Translations under genes and position numbers: made by a program
Shown: positions 39,184-50,882 of the stretch, one piece after another
How positions within the stretch are numbered: position 1 is the stretch's first letter
How the letters are laid out: each line of letters starts with the position of its first letter
The notes under the pieces: model-generated
The model's input: the letters and a program-made list of their open reading frames with translations, nothing else
Told to the model about the DNA's origin: nothing
Database searches by the model: none
Assembly: GCF_918797505.1 (NCBI RefSeq)
Contig: NC_092800.1
Coordinates: forward strand, 2,728,001-2,792,000
DNA from: Bemisia tabaci
Lineage: Eukaryota > Arthropoda > Insecta > Hemiptera > Aleyrodidae
Direction: 5' to 3'
DNA length: 64,000 nucleotides

Positions 39184-39709
39184 TCACATATACCTCTTCT
39201 CAAGTAGTGTTTTTGCAAAGGAACGTTGTGATTCGAGGACATGAAGTTGCAATTTTACGGTCACTTTAATCATGATTTTAATAGGACCATCAACATTTGA
39301 ATGACTCCACCCTCCACCCAATGAATAAAATCAATACTTATTCATTCTTAATTGCAATGTAGCTCAATTAATCGCAAAGTTTTCACCAATGATAGCAACA
39401 AAAATTGGCATGGATGAGGTGACGTGTCCATCGCAATATGCAATTAATCATAATTTTTTGTTACAATAATGCTGCAAGAAATTACTGTCAATGAAATTGC
39501 TTAAAATTGCTCTCATTGCTACTTGGATTATCAGCTTCTGACATTCTTCCCACAATTTCTCTGTTTGTTTAATGGCTACATTTTCATTTCAATCCGCTCA
39601 TAGATTGGCATCAGGTAAAATTTTTCCTGAAATTTGACAATTCTGGGGCTGTAGAATTTTTTAAATTATCAAAGCAAATGCTTTCACTAAGCTGCGGATC
39701 TAGAATTCT

Positions 39710-42700
39710 TCATTTGGTTTTTCTTTTGCTGCGCGTCTCCTCTTGCTTTTTTGCTGCTTTCTTCTTCATGATCTGCAGCCTCTTGTCTGCTGTGATAAGG
39801 TTGATTTTCGGTTGAGGCAGTTTGTTATTACTGCTGCTACCACTTCCACTACTGCTGCTGCTTGAAGAGGATTTGCTCGAGTGAGATGATTTACTCCCGG
39901 ATGATCCTTCTGAAACAGTAACCACAATAGAAGGATAACAACAGAGAAAAAGAAAGACATACTGTGGGCTAAAAAAAGGACCTTAAAAGAAATTTTAAGA
40001 GGAGCAATTCGTGTTAATCATCGTTTAAAAATGAGCGGCTATTTGGGTTAAATATGAGCACATCATTTAGAATTCTGAGGAAGAATTCACAACAATCTGA
40101 AAAAGTTTTTGTGACTATAAAATAAGTGAAATTTTGTTAAAATTCAACACCTGTGAGACCCAAACAAACAAGATTCACAAGAAACACAGAGTTTAATCCT
40201 GCATTATTTGAATGCTAAAATGATGTGTGTGAACAGAATTTGTTTGTTGTATGATTTCTTTTAATTTCATTCTTTTGCACATTGTACTTGCCATTGTCCA
40301 ATGTTCTTGAGCAATTTGAAAAGCGTTGCGCGTCGGTAATTAAGAACAATACTTTTGACAGCAAATCAGATTTTCTGTTTTAATGAACGATAAGAGTTGG
40401 CGCCTTAAGGGCCCTTTAGCCGACTCCATTTCATCAGATCCACAAGGTGAAAAGGAAGGCTTTGCAAGGTGCAAAGGTTGCGCAGTTGCTTTGATGCCAG
40501 GGTAAAAATTTCAACCAAAGTTTACAGCTGGGAGCACTTACTGTTGGAGAAAGATTGTAAAGGAGAACTCCTCGAAGACACATGAGGAGACGATTTTCCA
40601 GAGGAACTTTTTGATGTTAGACTGGGACCAGAGGATGAAATTCCCAGCGGGACAGGATGTGACTTGGTTAAGGAATTCTGAAAAAATAATGTAACGGACA
40701 TAAAATTGCTGTTAAGAGTTATTGTTGAATAAATTTCTAACTGACAGAGCAACACAGAAGATCCTTCTGAGAAAACGTGGTAGCGGAGAAATCAAGATTC
40801 ACGCTGATTTGAGATTCAGGAGTACCACAGCATTTAGAGGATTTTGGTAAAAACCCCGGACAGTGAAAGATATGCCAAATGTTTAAAAAGGCAGAGTTCA
40901 GATAGTTTTCAAGACTTTGTAGTTCAAAACGTCAAACCAATTCTGGGAAGCAAATAAAGGTGAGTTGACAACTTTTTCTCAGCACTTTCATCAATTTCCC
41001 TGACATTTCTCGATTTCCCTTGACTGGTCCCCATCATATAACTAATATTTCCTCCATCCTTGGATTGGACTCCATTAAATGCGATGGCTAGGTTGAAAGA
41101 TGCATGCCTCCATTGCAACTTCTAAAAATCTCAGATTACATTTTACATTCTTAAACAGAAAAATAAACCAACCTCGCATAAGTTTAAAAAATGTTCTGGC
41201 AATAAACAAGGAAGTTGTTGCTAACTTGATCTAAGTTGTTGCTAAATTGATCTATCAATTTATTAAGTTTTGTTTTTAAAAATTTAAATTTACAAATTTA
41301 AAAATTGCTGCAGCGCTTAGAGCCAATTATTTGAATTAGATCTACTGGTTGTCGAAAGAAAAATCCCTTTCGATCAATTTTACTCTACAGCAATCTCTCA
41401 TTTGAGAAGGGATTAGCAAGAAAGGGTAGAAAATGGAAAAGATTCTTACCGATGGCGAACAACCATTGCAATACCAGACAAATCTTGGGTCATTGACATC
41501 ACTCTTTAAAACAGGAGGAATATGACACTCTTGGTGATAGTAGGCGTGACATTCGACACATTCTATCAGACGGTTGTTGGATGCCCATTTACTTTCTCTG
41601 AAAATAAAAGAAATAAACGCCATTCACAATTAAAACAGACGTGAAATTCATGAAAAACTGAAACGTCGACAAACTTTGAGTAATTTTTCACAAAAACTCT
41701 GATTGAATTATGCAAATGGTGAAGAGACTGGTTGCCTAACTAGGAGTGCCCAAGAAGGCGGTATTTTCGAGAGCTAAAAAGATATAAAATTTCTATGAGA
41801 TACTTCCATTTTCTTTGACATTTTCTTACATTGAGTTAATTTTTTTAGAAATCACTCTTAACTCGGGGTGTTTGTGCAAATCTATTACTAAGTTTCTGAT
41901 GACTATCTGGATAGAATAAAAGGTAAAATATCTTGCTGCATTCTATTTACATTTTGCAAAAAACAGTCTGAAGTTTGCATCTCTTTGAGAGACAGGAAAT
42001 CGCTTAGCTTTTCTCGCTGCAGCATTAAATTCAAACCTGTAAATAAACTCTACCATCCTTGGATATCTGTTAGCCAGCAAAACAATACTTACCCACAGCC
42101 TTTACACCTATTATCATTTCCAAGGGCTAGAGTCAAGCCATCCATGCTATCCGAGTCATTTCCATCCGAAACGTAAAGCTCTTCAGGTAAAGAGAGTGCT
42201 GGAGGAGATGGTGGTTCCGCCTTGATATCCTCAATTTCAGTCTTGATTTTAGGGGGCAGTATTTTGCCTTTATCCACATGCTGACTTGGTTTGCTAACTA
42301 TTGGGATCGAGTCTTCAACATAGCTCCCCTAAAATTCATCACATAGAAAGGGGGTTAAAAAAGAAAGAATTTAAAAAAAAAAATCTTGAAGATCTATGAA
42401 ACATTTTTGATTCCTGCCACCATTAATAATTAATACTTAATACTTAATAATTAATACTTAATTTGACCATTAATAATTAATCATTAAATAAGCTCATCAA
42501 ACATTTTTGCGACCAATCATAAATGCCTACAGGGATTTAGGGTTATCGCATGACTTTTGAGGGTGAACACTTCCAGTGAAACACAATTTTATTACAACAC
42601 TCATTGTACTTTCCTTGTGGTTAAAAAAGAAGTAAATACAAAGTACAATGTGATCATACGTGGAAAAGGGATCTTTGTGCAAAGAAGCAAAATTTTCCCA

Positions 42701-43923
42701 AGAGATCATAAAATTAGAATTAGGGTTTCCAATAGGAAAACGTTTTTTGCACACTAAAGACAGAAATACTTAGTCAAAGTCAAATTTGAATCCAAAAACC
42801 AGGAGCTGCGATTATGGCAGATCTAAACTTCAAGCTGCATTTTTTCAAATCCAAGTTTTTTGAGCTGTAAGTTTTTGAAACTTGTCAACTCTTCATTGGT
42901 TTGACAATTTTTAGCAGTCAATTATGGTATCATCCCAAAGATTGAAATTATTGAAGAAGACACTCAGACAAAAATGTCAGGCAAAATGGTTGGCATCTCA
43001 GTGATATTTTTATTCTCTGATCAATGCCAAAATGCAGGCAAATCGTTATGAATTAGCCAATAGTGACGGTGAAAGTTGTTCAATTTCTAAATAATTTAAT
43101 GGGCCTGTTGCAAACTTTTGCTAGAGCAAAAATAAGAGTTGTTAGGTACTCAGAGCAAGTGTCACGATGAGCGCATCGGCAAGGTCTGGAATGCACTGCT
43201 TGCTTCACAGTTTGGATAAGAAATTTGCGTTTTTTCGAGCTTCCTGCTTTAAAAACGATACCGCAGCATGGGTAAACATTTCGTCAGAGGAGTTATTCCA
43301 ACTAACCCCTGCTCACGAGGATACCACGCAATATTCAACACAGCCGACGCCAATCCGCATGAACACATGTGACGGGACAATGATTCTAACCACCTGATAA
43401 GAATCGGCGTGTTTACATTCACACTTTTCTTGCATTGATAGATATCCGCCCTGATTGACCTCTTGCTCTCCTCAACTTGAAGCGTCGGCCGAGTTGAGCA
43501 GGGATTGAATGGAACGACTCCTCTAACGAAATGTATCCACCTGTGCTGTAGTATCCTTTTCAAAGCGGGAAGCTTAAAGAAACACAAATTTCTTATGCAG
43601 ATTGTGAAGTTAGGAGGGCATTTCAGAGTTTACCGATGCGCTCATCGTGATTTTTGAGACATTATCTATAAGGAACAACTCTTACAGCAAAAGTTTGCAA
43701 CAGGCTCATTGCAGAAGATCTGTGAAATAATTGTCTTACATGAATTAAGGGAGTAGCAAGGTAAGAATTGATCGGCTTATTTGCATAACGAGGATCTTTC
43801 CGAATACTGTCTACTAATAACAGCCGCAGTTGTTCAATAGCATCAGGAGCACTCGACAAAGCATGCGCAATCGACTTGGTAATCTCGGGATCAATATCTA
43901 CAGGTGGTGGTTTAAGAGCAGAC
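39710..43923 (-). CDS. INTS12: Integrator complex subunit 12 (PHD-finger protein)
   Basis: A subunit of the nuclear Integrator complex, which cleaves snRNA 3' ends and terminates promoter-proximal transcription. Exons on -: 43923-43740, 42328-42093, 41597-41450, 40677-40542, 39909-39710 (TGA). They join in phase to about 301 residues. The first exon carries the INTS12 N-terminal motif (DIDPEITKSIAHALSS... then LRLLLVDSIRKD). Next come an acidic linker with two KxE-like sites, a Cys4-His-Cys3 PHD finger split over two exons (CKGCG, IECVECHAYYHQECH, DPRFVWYCNGC), a Ser-rich stretch, and the conserved C-terminal basic motif KRLQIMKKKAAKK. Human INTS12 (462 residues) shares this order. The start is unresolved: an in-frame ATG at 43931 would give MFHRSALKPPP if the acceptor at 43924-43925 is not used; otherwise an upstream exon supplies it. 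Confidence 0.92.
43162..43650. mobile_element. Foldback element in INTS12 intron
   Basis: tcacgatgagcgcatcgg at the left is exactly matched by ccgatgcgctcatcgtga at the right, and the arms continue to pair imperfectly for over 150 bp to a centre near 43390. Minus-strand reading frame 43587-43249 lies on these arms and is not a gene. Confidence 0.85.
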
Positions 43924-44325
43924 CTATGAAACATAAAAATATCATGCAGATACATTCAGATACTCAAGTAACTCTTCAAATTAAAAGAGTGTATTAAATG
44001 ACAAGCAGTATGCAAGATTGAAGATACAGAATTGTTTTTTCTCCTGAAGACTATTTTAAGAGAATAAAACATTGTAAAAAAGGGGGAAAGAACGCTAAAT
44101 CTTGGTACTTGCAGATCATCACAAACAGGAGGCGAATCTTAATTAGCGATTACAGCAACTTTCACAAGTGATGACCGCTTTTATTTTGCTTCTACCTTTT
44201 CGCACACAATATGGAAAAGTAGGTATGTACTGGAAAATTTCTATGGGATGGATTGAAAATTTTACCACAGTAAAAACACTGCATGGCAGGAAATGATGGG
44301 TATTTTAAAACTTTTCCGTCCCTAC

Positions 44326-44468
44326 CTAAATCCCTGATGAATTGCAGCAAAAGCAGGATGAAAGATAAGTTTGATCAAGGGTGCAAAAAGTTCATCCTCT
44401 GATATTTCATCAGCAACTACATAAGTTTTCTGATCAATTATTTGTTGAAGAAACGCACCTTTCGAATT
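44326..44468 (-). CDS. Candidate coding exon that joins INTS12 in frame
   Basis: A 143-nt open stretch lies between a fair acceptor (cttag) and a donor (gtaggg). It encodes 47 residues plus two bases, including VVADEISEDELFAPLIKLIF and HPAFAAIHQGFR, with protein-like composition. It ends in phase 2 and the next INTS12 exon (43923) begins with the one base needed, giving ...HQGFR-SALKPPP. I do not recognise it in INTS12 of other animals, so it may be a lineage-specific N-terminal extension, an alternative exon, or an exon of another gene. An initiating exon further upstream was not found. Confidence 0.45.
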
Positions 44469-46002
44469 CTAAGACTTTCAAAATGACTAGAGGCATCGTC
44501 AGCTAAGTTTGGACTTGTTCACATTCCGCTTGTATGCAAGTCTGATAGCAATCGAGGATTTACCATGGCCAGATCGTGAGCAAAGTCAATCCTTGATTCT
44601 TATTTAATGACTGCATCGCAAACACATCTGCATCAAAGTCGCTTGCAAACATAATGTAAACAATAACAAACATGGTCGAGGACTCCTCCTATGATTTTTC
44701 GTTATTGAACCAATATGATTTTAGTAACACTTGTGATGATAGTAAGGAGAATTAGGGAATTTTTTTCTAGGAGATACCAAAGCAGCAGAAAATGTAGGTG
44801 ACAGACTGATGGTTGACGCCTGGTCATTACTCTTTTTCTTTTTTTTTTTCGAATACTCCGCATATCAAAGATGAATCCGATGTGACAGTCTGTTGAATGA
44901 TGATTACTATTACTGGTAGAGATATTCTCTGATACTTACATCGCCATTTGAAAAACTTAATAAAATGATTTAAATGATCTGAGCTATTGAAATGAATGAG
45001 TTGATTTCTCCTTCGCTAAACTGTCGCTTTTCTTTGATGTAATGCGAGACACACTGGGAAATGTGACCTTTTTTAATTTGTGATTTAATGATTACACTTA
45101 TCACCACATTGAAATGATTGAAGATAAAATTCAATTCATTGATAAAAGATGAGAAAAAGTCTCTTCTCCTTTTCCACACTGAGCACTGAGCATAAAAATC
45201 GTTCAGATCGTTTATCGTAGGGAGGGTAACATGAAATCATAACCTAACTCTTTCTCACCGTTGGCTCAACGTTTCGTCAGCAGATGAGTCCCCGAATGTA
45301 AACAGAGAATAACCGCCCCTTCAACATTTCAATTGTTCTAAAAGTGTTTGGAGTCCTTTGAAAATAGTGCGTGTGTTTTCGAAATCTACATCTAATCATA
45401 TCTAATCTTGAAACAAAGCCTTAACACCTGTCTCTCACGACCATCAACCATTAATTTTACCAAGAGGATCAGGGACTACTGAACAATCCAACTCTTCGAT
45501 TGTGCAAGCACGTCAGCGGTACCCCAACTTGTTGTTCCGAGAATCGGAGCGTGTCGTCCAGTCGTAAGTATTCCTCGACAATTTTCTTGATTCGCAATTT
45601 GAAATTGCCTTTTTCGCAGCTCTCTCCCCAACTGAAAAACCACTGACATAAAAAGCGGTCTCCTTCCTCCCATGTATAAGTAGCTCAGCACACCATGCCC
45701 CGGCCAGTGCAGAATTTTTCTCTTACGTCGCATCAAATTTTTGCTTTCACTTCAATTGACATGCTGAAAACGCTTCAATCCAAGGAGGTTTGCTTCCAAC
45801 ACTTTTAATTTTATATTATCCTATTATACGAAGAATCTCCACGATTCCCGCAGATGTTCTGTTACCAAAGTGATCACGCCTACAAGAGAGGACTAATCAA
45901 TGCGATAACTTCAACGAGTCAAACATACCAATATTACCAATTTTTTAGGTAGAAAAATTGAGCGCTATTTTTGATAAGTCACTTTATTGTAGCCAAATCA
46001 TT
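44469..46002. other. No recognised gene
   Basis: I saw no supported exon or element here. It may contain the INTS12 promoter and 5' leader. The minus-strand frames at 45179-44970 and 45736-45476 lack family features. Confidence 0.5.
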
Positions 46003-46290
46003 TGGACGTATTTCTATCAAACGGAACTAAGCGCCACTTTGAGTTCCTTTTAAGGAATTTAGAATCCCGGATAGCGGCTTTGTCAAACAGACCTAAGCGC
46101 CAATTTGAGTTCCTTTTGAGGAATTTAGAATCCCGGATAGCGCGCTCTGTCAAACAGACCTAAGCGCCATGGAAAAGCATTGTGAGTATAGGATGGAATA
46201 AGCCGGACGCCTGATTCTGCCGCCAATCCAAGCCCCCCTCTACCGTCCTCACCCAATGGCGCTTGGGTCCGTCTGATAGAAATTCTTCCA
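46003..46290. mobile_element. MITE, tggacgtatttctatcaaac family, copy 1, with internal duplication
   Basis: Left end tggacgtatttctatcaaac continues into ggaactaagcgcc; the right end ggcgcttgggtccgtctgat then agaaattcttcca is its diverged reverse complement. Inside, a unit of about 65-70 bp (...taagcgcc...tttagaatcccggatagcg) occurs twice in tandem. Copy 2 at 62264 has one unit only. Confidence 0.8.
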
Positions 46291-46444
46291 TTTGTGACAT
46301 ATAAGAAAATTATTCTCTAAAAACACAAAGCAGGGCCTCTACAGCATCTCTGCCCGAACTTAAATTGTATTATGACTTTAATTATTACTGATACTTGATA
46401 CTAATATAATTATACAGACGGGCAGTATAAGGCGATTTTCTTAC

Positions 46445-46695
46445 CTCCAGTTTTCATAAATACTGGCTATCTGCCTGTGTGTTGGATTAAGACTCGCGTC
46501 AGCTAGTGTCATCTGTTGCTCTTCTGCAGGGAGGAGAACGTCCGATAGTATTTGCATCTTGTGGAAAGCCTTAGCACCTGCTGCACCCATACCATTTGAA
46601 AAGTATTCTTCAAATGCGTCCCTTGTATCGTCAGTTACTCGCTGTAATCTCAGTTGCTGAGCATCAAACACAGGATGAGTGTGCTTGAAAGTAAT
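46445..46695 (-). CDS. Orphan exon resembling MULE/FLYWCH-type transposon-derived proteins
   Basis: A 251-nt open exon between acceptor (aacag) and strong donor (gtaaga) encodes 83 residues plus two bases: HTHPVFDAQQLRLQRV, DAFEEYFSNGMGAAGAKAFH, LADASLNPTHRQIASIYENW. This pattern (HTHP, then a sex-of-residues motif YFxxGMxxAxAxxxH, then NPTxRxIxxIYxxWR) resembles the segment between a zinc-binding domain and a MULE transposase core in many arthropod proteins; that is from memory and unverified. It ends in phase 2. Neither upstream nor downstream partner exons were identified. Its phase is compatible with the INTS12 acceptor at 43923, but I consider a chimera unlikely. Confidence 0.5.
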
Positions 46696-47854
46696 CTGTT
46701 TAAAAAGACCATACAAGATCATTACCGTACTGATCATAATAAGAGGACTCATACCAGTTTTCAAAACTTACCTTTGAGTTTCAAGAGCCATGTGGCTTAT
46801 CAAGCTCGATTTTTAGGGGCCAAATTGACTTTTTGCCTGTATATCATGGCGCATTTAGTAAAAAGTTAGACGCCAGATGTTTTGATGAGAAAGATGTCTT
46901 AGTTACATAACAAGTAGCTGTAACTTGGGAGACATTTTGAAAAATCACTAAACAGGAAAAATTATGATTTTTTCTCGGGGAGAGGGAGGGAGGCAATTTT
47001 TAGGGGCCACGTTGGCGCAGAGCCTTCATTTTTTAGGCACCATGACCGATTTCTTAGGCGCATTTGGCACGTTGGCGCCTGTCAGTTTCGAACACTGATT
47101 TATACTAATCATATTTGAGTAATTTTCCGATAATATTTTTGTTGCCAGCTGAGTTTTCGAACAAGTCGGACAAATTCATTGGAAAAAACAGTATGATAAC
47201 AGTCCTCTTTCCTCCAGTTCCTTTCTTCATGTCCCACAATGTGGCTTCTGCTTTTATTATTGAAAGTACATACATTAAAATTAAGGGACTTGGATGACAA
47301 GGGGCAAAGGGGCAAATTTTACTATTTCAAGAAATACGTGTTTAAAGTTTCAAAATTTTATGGAGCCGTAAGGCGGAAAGAATACTGGAACTCTCATTTT
47401 GTGATGAAAAACAGGCATTTAGCATTGAATTTTTCACGGAATATATTTTACAACTAGTTTTAGTTAAAATCAATAATACTTTAATTTTTAAAAAACTGCC
47501 CTTACTTAAATGCTCCTTGTCCTCCAAGTCCCTCAACTATAGTTAGAGATCGATTACAAAGAGTGTCCCAAAAGTACTGTCCAAACCCAGTGTGAAATGT
47601 GAAATCCAGTTTAGACCCTAACCGCAGCCCCCTGTGTGGGTCTGAGACTCCTCTGTACCGGCTTGGCTCAGCTAGTCTATCATCTCAGTCCAACCCCTGT
47701 GCTTCTTCCTCTGATTTCTTCTCAACAGTTTTAGCCTTGAACTAATCGATCCAATATTTATTCATTCAGTCGAGTCTTGTGGACAAAGCAAGGTTCCAAT
47801 TTTTGTCCTATGCTTCGCTTTTCTATGCAGTGAAAATATTTTTAAGTGCAGAAT
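46696..47854. other. No recognised gene
   Basis: Nothing with paired splice sites and protein-like sequence was seen. Short frames on both strands at 47109-47536 look random. Confidence 0.5.
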
Positions 47855-48098
47855 TTGAGGACTTTTTCGGTAAAATGGCGAATGGAACTTGCTATGCTGC
47901 CATGATTGCGCAGTTTATGTAGCGTTTGCGGCAAATGAAATTCATTCACAGTCAATTCACCTCCTTACAATCGCCAGGAAAAACTCGGAGCAGATTCAAC
48001 GAAAAATGCATAGCAAAGCAGTCGGATAGAGAGCCTCGTTGCACAATCTCAGCAGCAATGGACGTTTCATACACTCTTTTACCGAAAAATGCCTCAAT
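47855..48098. mobile_element. MITE, ttgaggactttttcggtaaaa family, copy 2
   Basis: Ends ttgaggactttttcggtaaa and ttttaccgaaaaatgcctcaa. It is flanked by unusually long direct repeats of about 28 bp (tgcagtgaaaatattttt...) at 47826-47853 and 48103-48130. Confidence 0.8.
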
Positions 48099-48162
48099 TA
48101 TGTGCAGTGAAAATATTTTTTAGTGCAGAAAATTTCGCAATGCAGAGTCATGACGTCGACTA

Positions 48163-49148
48163 AGGTGATTCGACTGTTCCCATTTTTTTGTCAGAGCCAC
48201 GTGCGATGTATCGCATCAATTCGTTCCATAAATTCAGTTCCATAATTTACTTGTCATTTTCTTCGAATTTTGAGATCGCACTTCTGTTGTCAAAGAATTC
48301 TTGTACCAAATCTGACAACGAAATTCAACGTATTAACGGCAGGGTTTTTTCGGAGGAAAAATATCGCATCCGAGTGCAGTTTCGATATCAGTATCGAATG
48401 CGATATTTTTCCTCTAAAAGAACCTTGCCTTTATTACGTTGTTAAATTTGATACATGAATTCTTTAGTATCATGACAACAGAGGTGCGATCTCAAAATTC
48501 GAAAAAAATGACAAGTAGCTGAAATGGACCACTAGTCAAGGTACGAATTTAAGCGATCTGATACATGTATCTTAACCAGAACTTCACGTAGAACACGATT
48601 CACACAAAGGAAATTACTGAAACTAACTCCTAACGAAGATATTAACGTTTTTATTTCATATTGGTTACGAGGAATTTGAACTGCCCGCTCACAAGAAACT
48701 CAAAGCTCTACGTGAGTCAAATCGCGCACTAAAACGGTTTCAGGAAGCTTCTCAATCGAGCAATGTTCATTTCCCACCATGTGTTGTTCAAACTATCAGT
48801 AATTTGCCACAGCTGAGCCAAAACGTCAAGATTGAGGTTGCCAGATTTTTATATCGCAGAGACTGTCATGATAACGTTTAGCGCGCGATGTGAACCACGG
48901 AGAGGATTGAGTTTTCATGAGTGGGTTGTTTGAATCTACGCATCAAGAATCATTGAATATCTTCGTAAATAATTTATTTCGGTAATTTTCGTTGTGCACG
49001 TCGTGTTTTACGTGAAATTTTGGCTCAGAAACATGTATCAGAATGCTGAAATTCGTACCTTGTCTAGTGGTCCATCATAGAACGAATTGATGCGATGTAG
49101 GTATCGCACGTTGCTCTGACGGAAAAAATAGCAACCGTCGAATCACAT
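48163..49148. mobile_element. Foldback element interrupted by another MITE
   Basis: The left arm (ggtgattcgactgttccc..., gtcagagccacgtgcgatg) pairs with the right arm ending at about 49148 (cacgttgctctgac..., ccgtcgaatcacat). The arms also pair around 48240-48520 (gaggaaaaatatcgcat on both sides, and gagatcgcacttctgttgtc with gacaacagaggtgcgatctc). The right arm is split by the element at 48535-49074. Confidence 0.8.
48535..49074. mobile_element. MITE with tggaccactag ends, copy 2, nested
   Basis: Full-length relative of 34481-35030, 540 bp, same orientation. It begins tggaccactagtcaaggtac and ends gtaccttgtctagtggtcca. It sits inside the right arm of the foldback element 48163-49148, so it inserted later. 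Confidence 0.9.
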
Positions 49149-49618
49149 TAATAATTGGAAATTCATAGAATCCATGCAAAATGATCCAAGAGACACGGAG
49201 AACGAATCGAGACAGAATCCTTATGCGCGTCTAGCGGTATCAAGAATTTAAAGATGAAGACTGTACATTCCACGAGATCTTAGGGGGAATAACTCACTAT
49301 TTGCGAGTTAGCAACGAGCAAAGTGATGAGGAAGTTTGAAGAATTTCTTCGAACAGGTAAATAGCAATATTAAAATTACTGATAGTTACCGGAATTTTGG
49401 GCGTTTTTTATTTCGTCCATGTTACCGCTATTGGACATTCCGCATACTTGGTTTTTATATTCGATATTTTTTTTTTACTTTGGACAGTTACTTTTGAACA
49501 TTTTGACTTACCACCAGCAGCACGTCTAATGCCAAAAATCCCGCATTTTTCCTATAGTCGGCCTTCAGACCATATTAAGGTCAGTATTAACCTAGAAAGA
49601 GATCCAAACTGACCAGAT
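49149..49618. other. No recognised gene
   Basis: Nothing supported. A 71-codon plus frame at 49397 is hydrophobic but lacks splice or family support. Confidence 0.5.
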
Positions 49619-50023
49619 CATGCTGCCGTGCTAAGGAAGAGCGCCGTATGAACATTCGAGAGTTGCCAGATTTACTTCGATAAAATGTTTATTTCTGAGG
49701 AAAAATTTTGAATATTTTTCCTTGAAATTTTCAGACGCTTTAGATCAAATGGACTGCATTTTGCAATTTGGAACTATAAATTCTGGCTCATCTGAAAAAA
49801 CACTTATGTGCATAGGGAAACTAATGACGCATACGTTGTTTTTAAACCGGGACAGAGTTTATAGTTCCAAATTGCAAAATGTAGTCCAAATTACAAACAA
49901 AATTATCTGAGAAATTGGCAGGTATAAATATTCAAAAATTTTCCTGAAAATTAGTGATTTGCCAGGGGGAATTTGGCAACGCCTGAAGGCTCATGCGGCG
50001 TTCTTCCTAAGCACGACAGCATG
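49619..50023. mobile_element. Foldback element with catgctgccgtgctaagg ends, hosting a nested MITE
   Basis: The left arm catgctgccgtgctaaggaa...gcgccgtatgaacattcgag, then agttgccagatt, pairs with the right arm ending aagcacgacagcatg at 50023. Inner parts (attttgaatatttttcc and tattcaaaaattttcc) also pair. A member of the 29515 family sits between the arms at 49749-49889. I associate this terminal sequence with an abundant whitefly repeat, from memory. Confidence 0.8.
49749..49889. mobile_element. MITE, ggactgcattttgcaat family, copy 2, nested
   Basis: 141 bp, nearly identical to 29515-29655, including the interior gggaaactaatg(a/g)c(g/a)catacg. It lies at the centre of the foldback element 49619-50023. 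Confidence 0.9.
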
Positions 50024-50152
50024 ATGCACTTCATAAAATAAGGACCTTTAATGGGCAAAAACTCGTCAAGTTGAGGAATTGCAGGGTGGGTCCAAAAACG
50101 GTCCTTATTCCGATACCCCTCCAAAGGGGTTTCGTTCTGTTTGAGTTGAAAC

Positions 50153-50178
50153 AAAAAAAAAAAAAAAAAAAAAAAAAA
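50153..50178. repeat. A26 homopolymer
   Basis: A run of about 26 A. No SINE or processed gene copy is recognisable upstream of it, so its origin is unclear. Confidence 0.9.
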
Positions 50179-50384
50179 CATTTAAATTTTTCCAACAACC
50201 AAAAGAAATTCTCTACCTAGAAATTGTTTTCTTTACATAAAAGGGAAATTTCTTGCGGTTTGAGAATTCCAGTCGAAGACTCTGATCACGTGTCATTGAA
50301 TTTGTTATTAAGGAAATGTCATATCCATTTTGTTCTTCAATGCCTAAAATGGCATTGTTTGTTCGTTTCTCAGCGAGTGCTTAC

Positions 50385-50882
50385 CTTTATTTCAGTGTCC
50401 AATCCCTTCGACAAGAAACCTCCTCTCTTAAGATCACGCCATCGTGTTGAATCACTCTGTGGAATCCGCAATTTTTTAAACTCTAATCTAGCCCAACACT
50501 TCAAATTTCGCTTTCCAGTCTCGCTTTTATTCCGTGAATTAAGGTGACAGACGTACTGCTTCCTAAATTCATAATATTTCCCTACTTTTTGCTCCCAATA
50601 AATAAAATTACAATGTACCGCAGCTACAAACTTCCTCCTCCAACTCTCGCACTGCTGGAAAAAAGTCATCGAAGGGTCTTCTTCAAAACATGTTCTTATC
50701 ACACAATTGAAGTTTTCCCTAATATCTATAACACAACTTTTGGCAATTTCATAATGGCTTTCCCCGAAGACTTCCGCGAGAACCTTGTGAAGCGCATCTT
50801 CCCCGATTCCGTCGTCCATATCGGTAAATTGACAAATGCCCCGAGTAAATCTTCGTTGTTCGACACGAACATCCCTTGGACA
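50385..50882 (-). CDS. Orphan cysteine-containing exon of unknown gene
   Basis: On -, a 498-nt segment, open throughout, runs from an acceptor (attattcag before 50882) to a strong donor (gtaagc after 50385). It is phase 0 at both ends and gives 166 residues. It begins CPRDVRVEQRRF and includes MDDGIGEDALHKVLAEVFGE, KSCVIDIRENFNCVIRTCF, QQCESWRRKFVAAVHCNF. Eight cysteines fall in the first two thirds; the last third is basic and Arg/Lys-rich and may be intron read-through, since another donor-like site (gtaggg) follows the codons for YWEQK. I do not recognise the family. No partner exons, signal peptide or membrane segment were identified. Confidence 0.5.

Noticed and set aside
43249..43587. 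112-codon minus-strand frame
   Set aside because: Falls on the arms of a foldback element.
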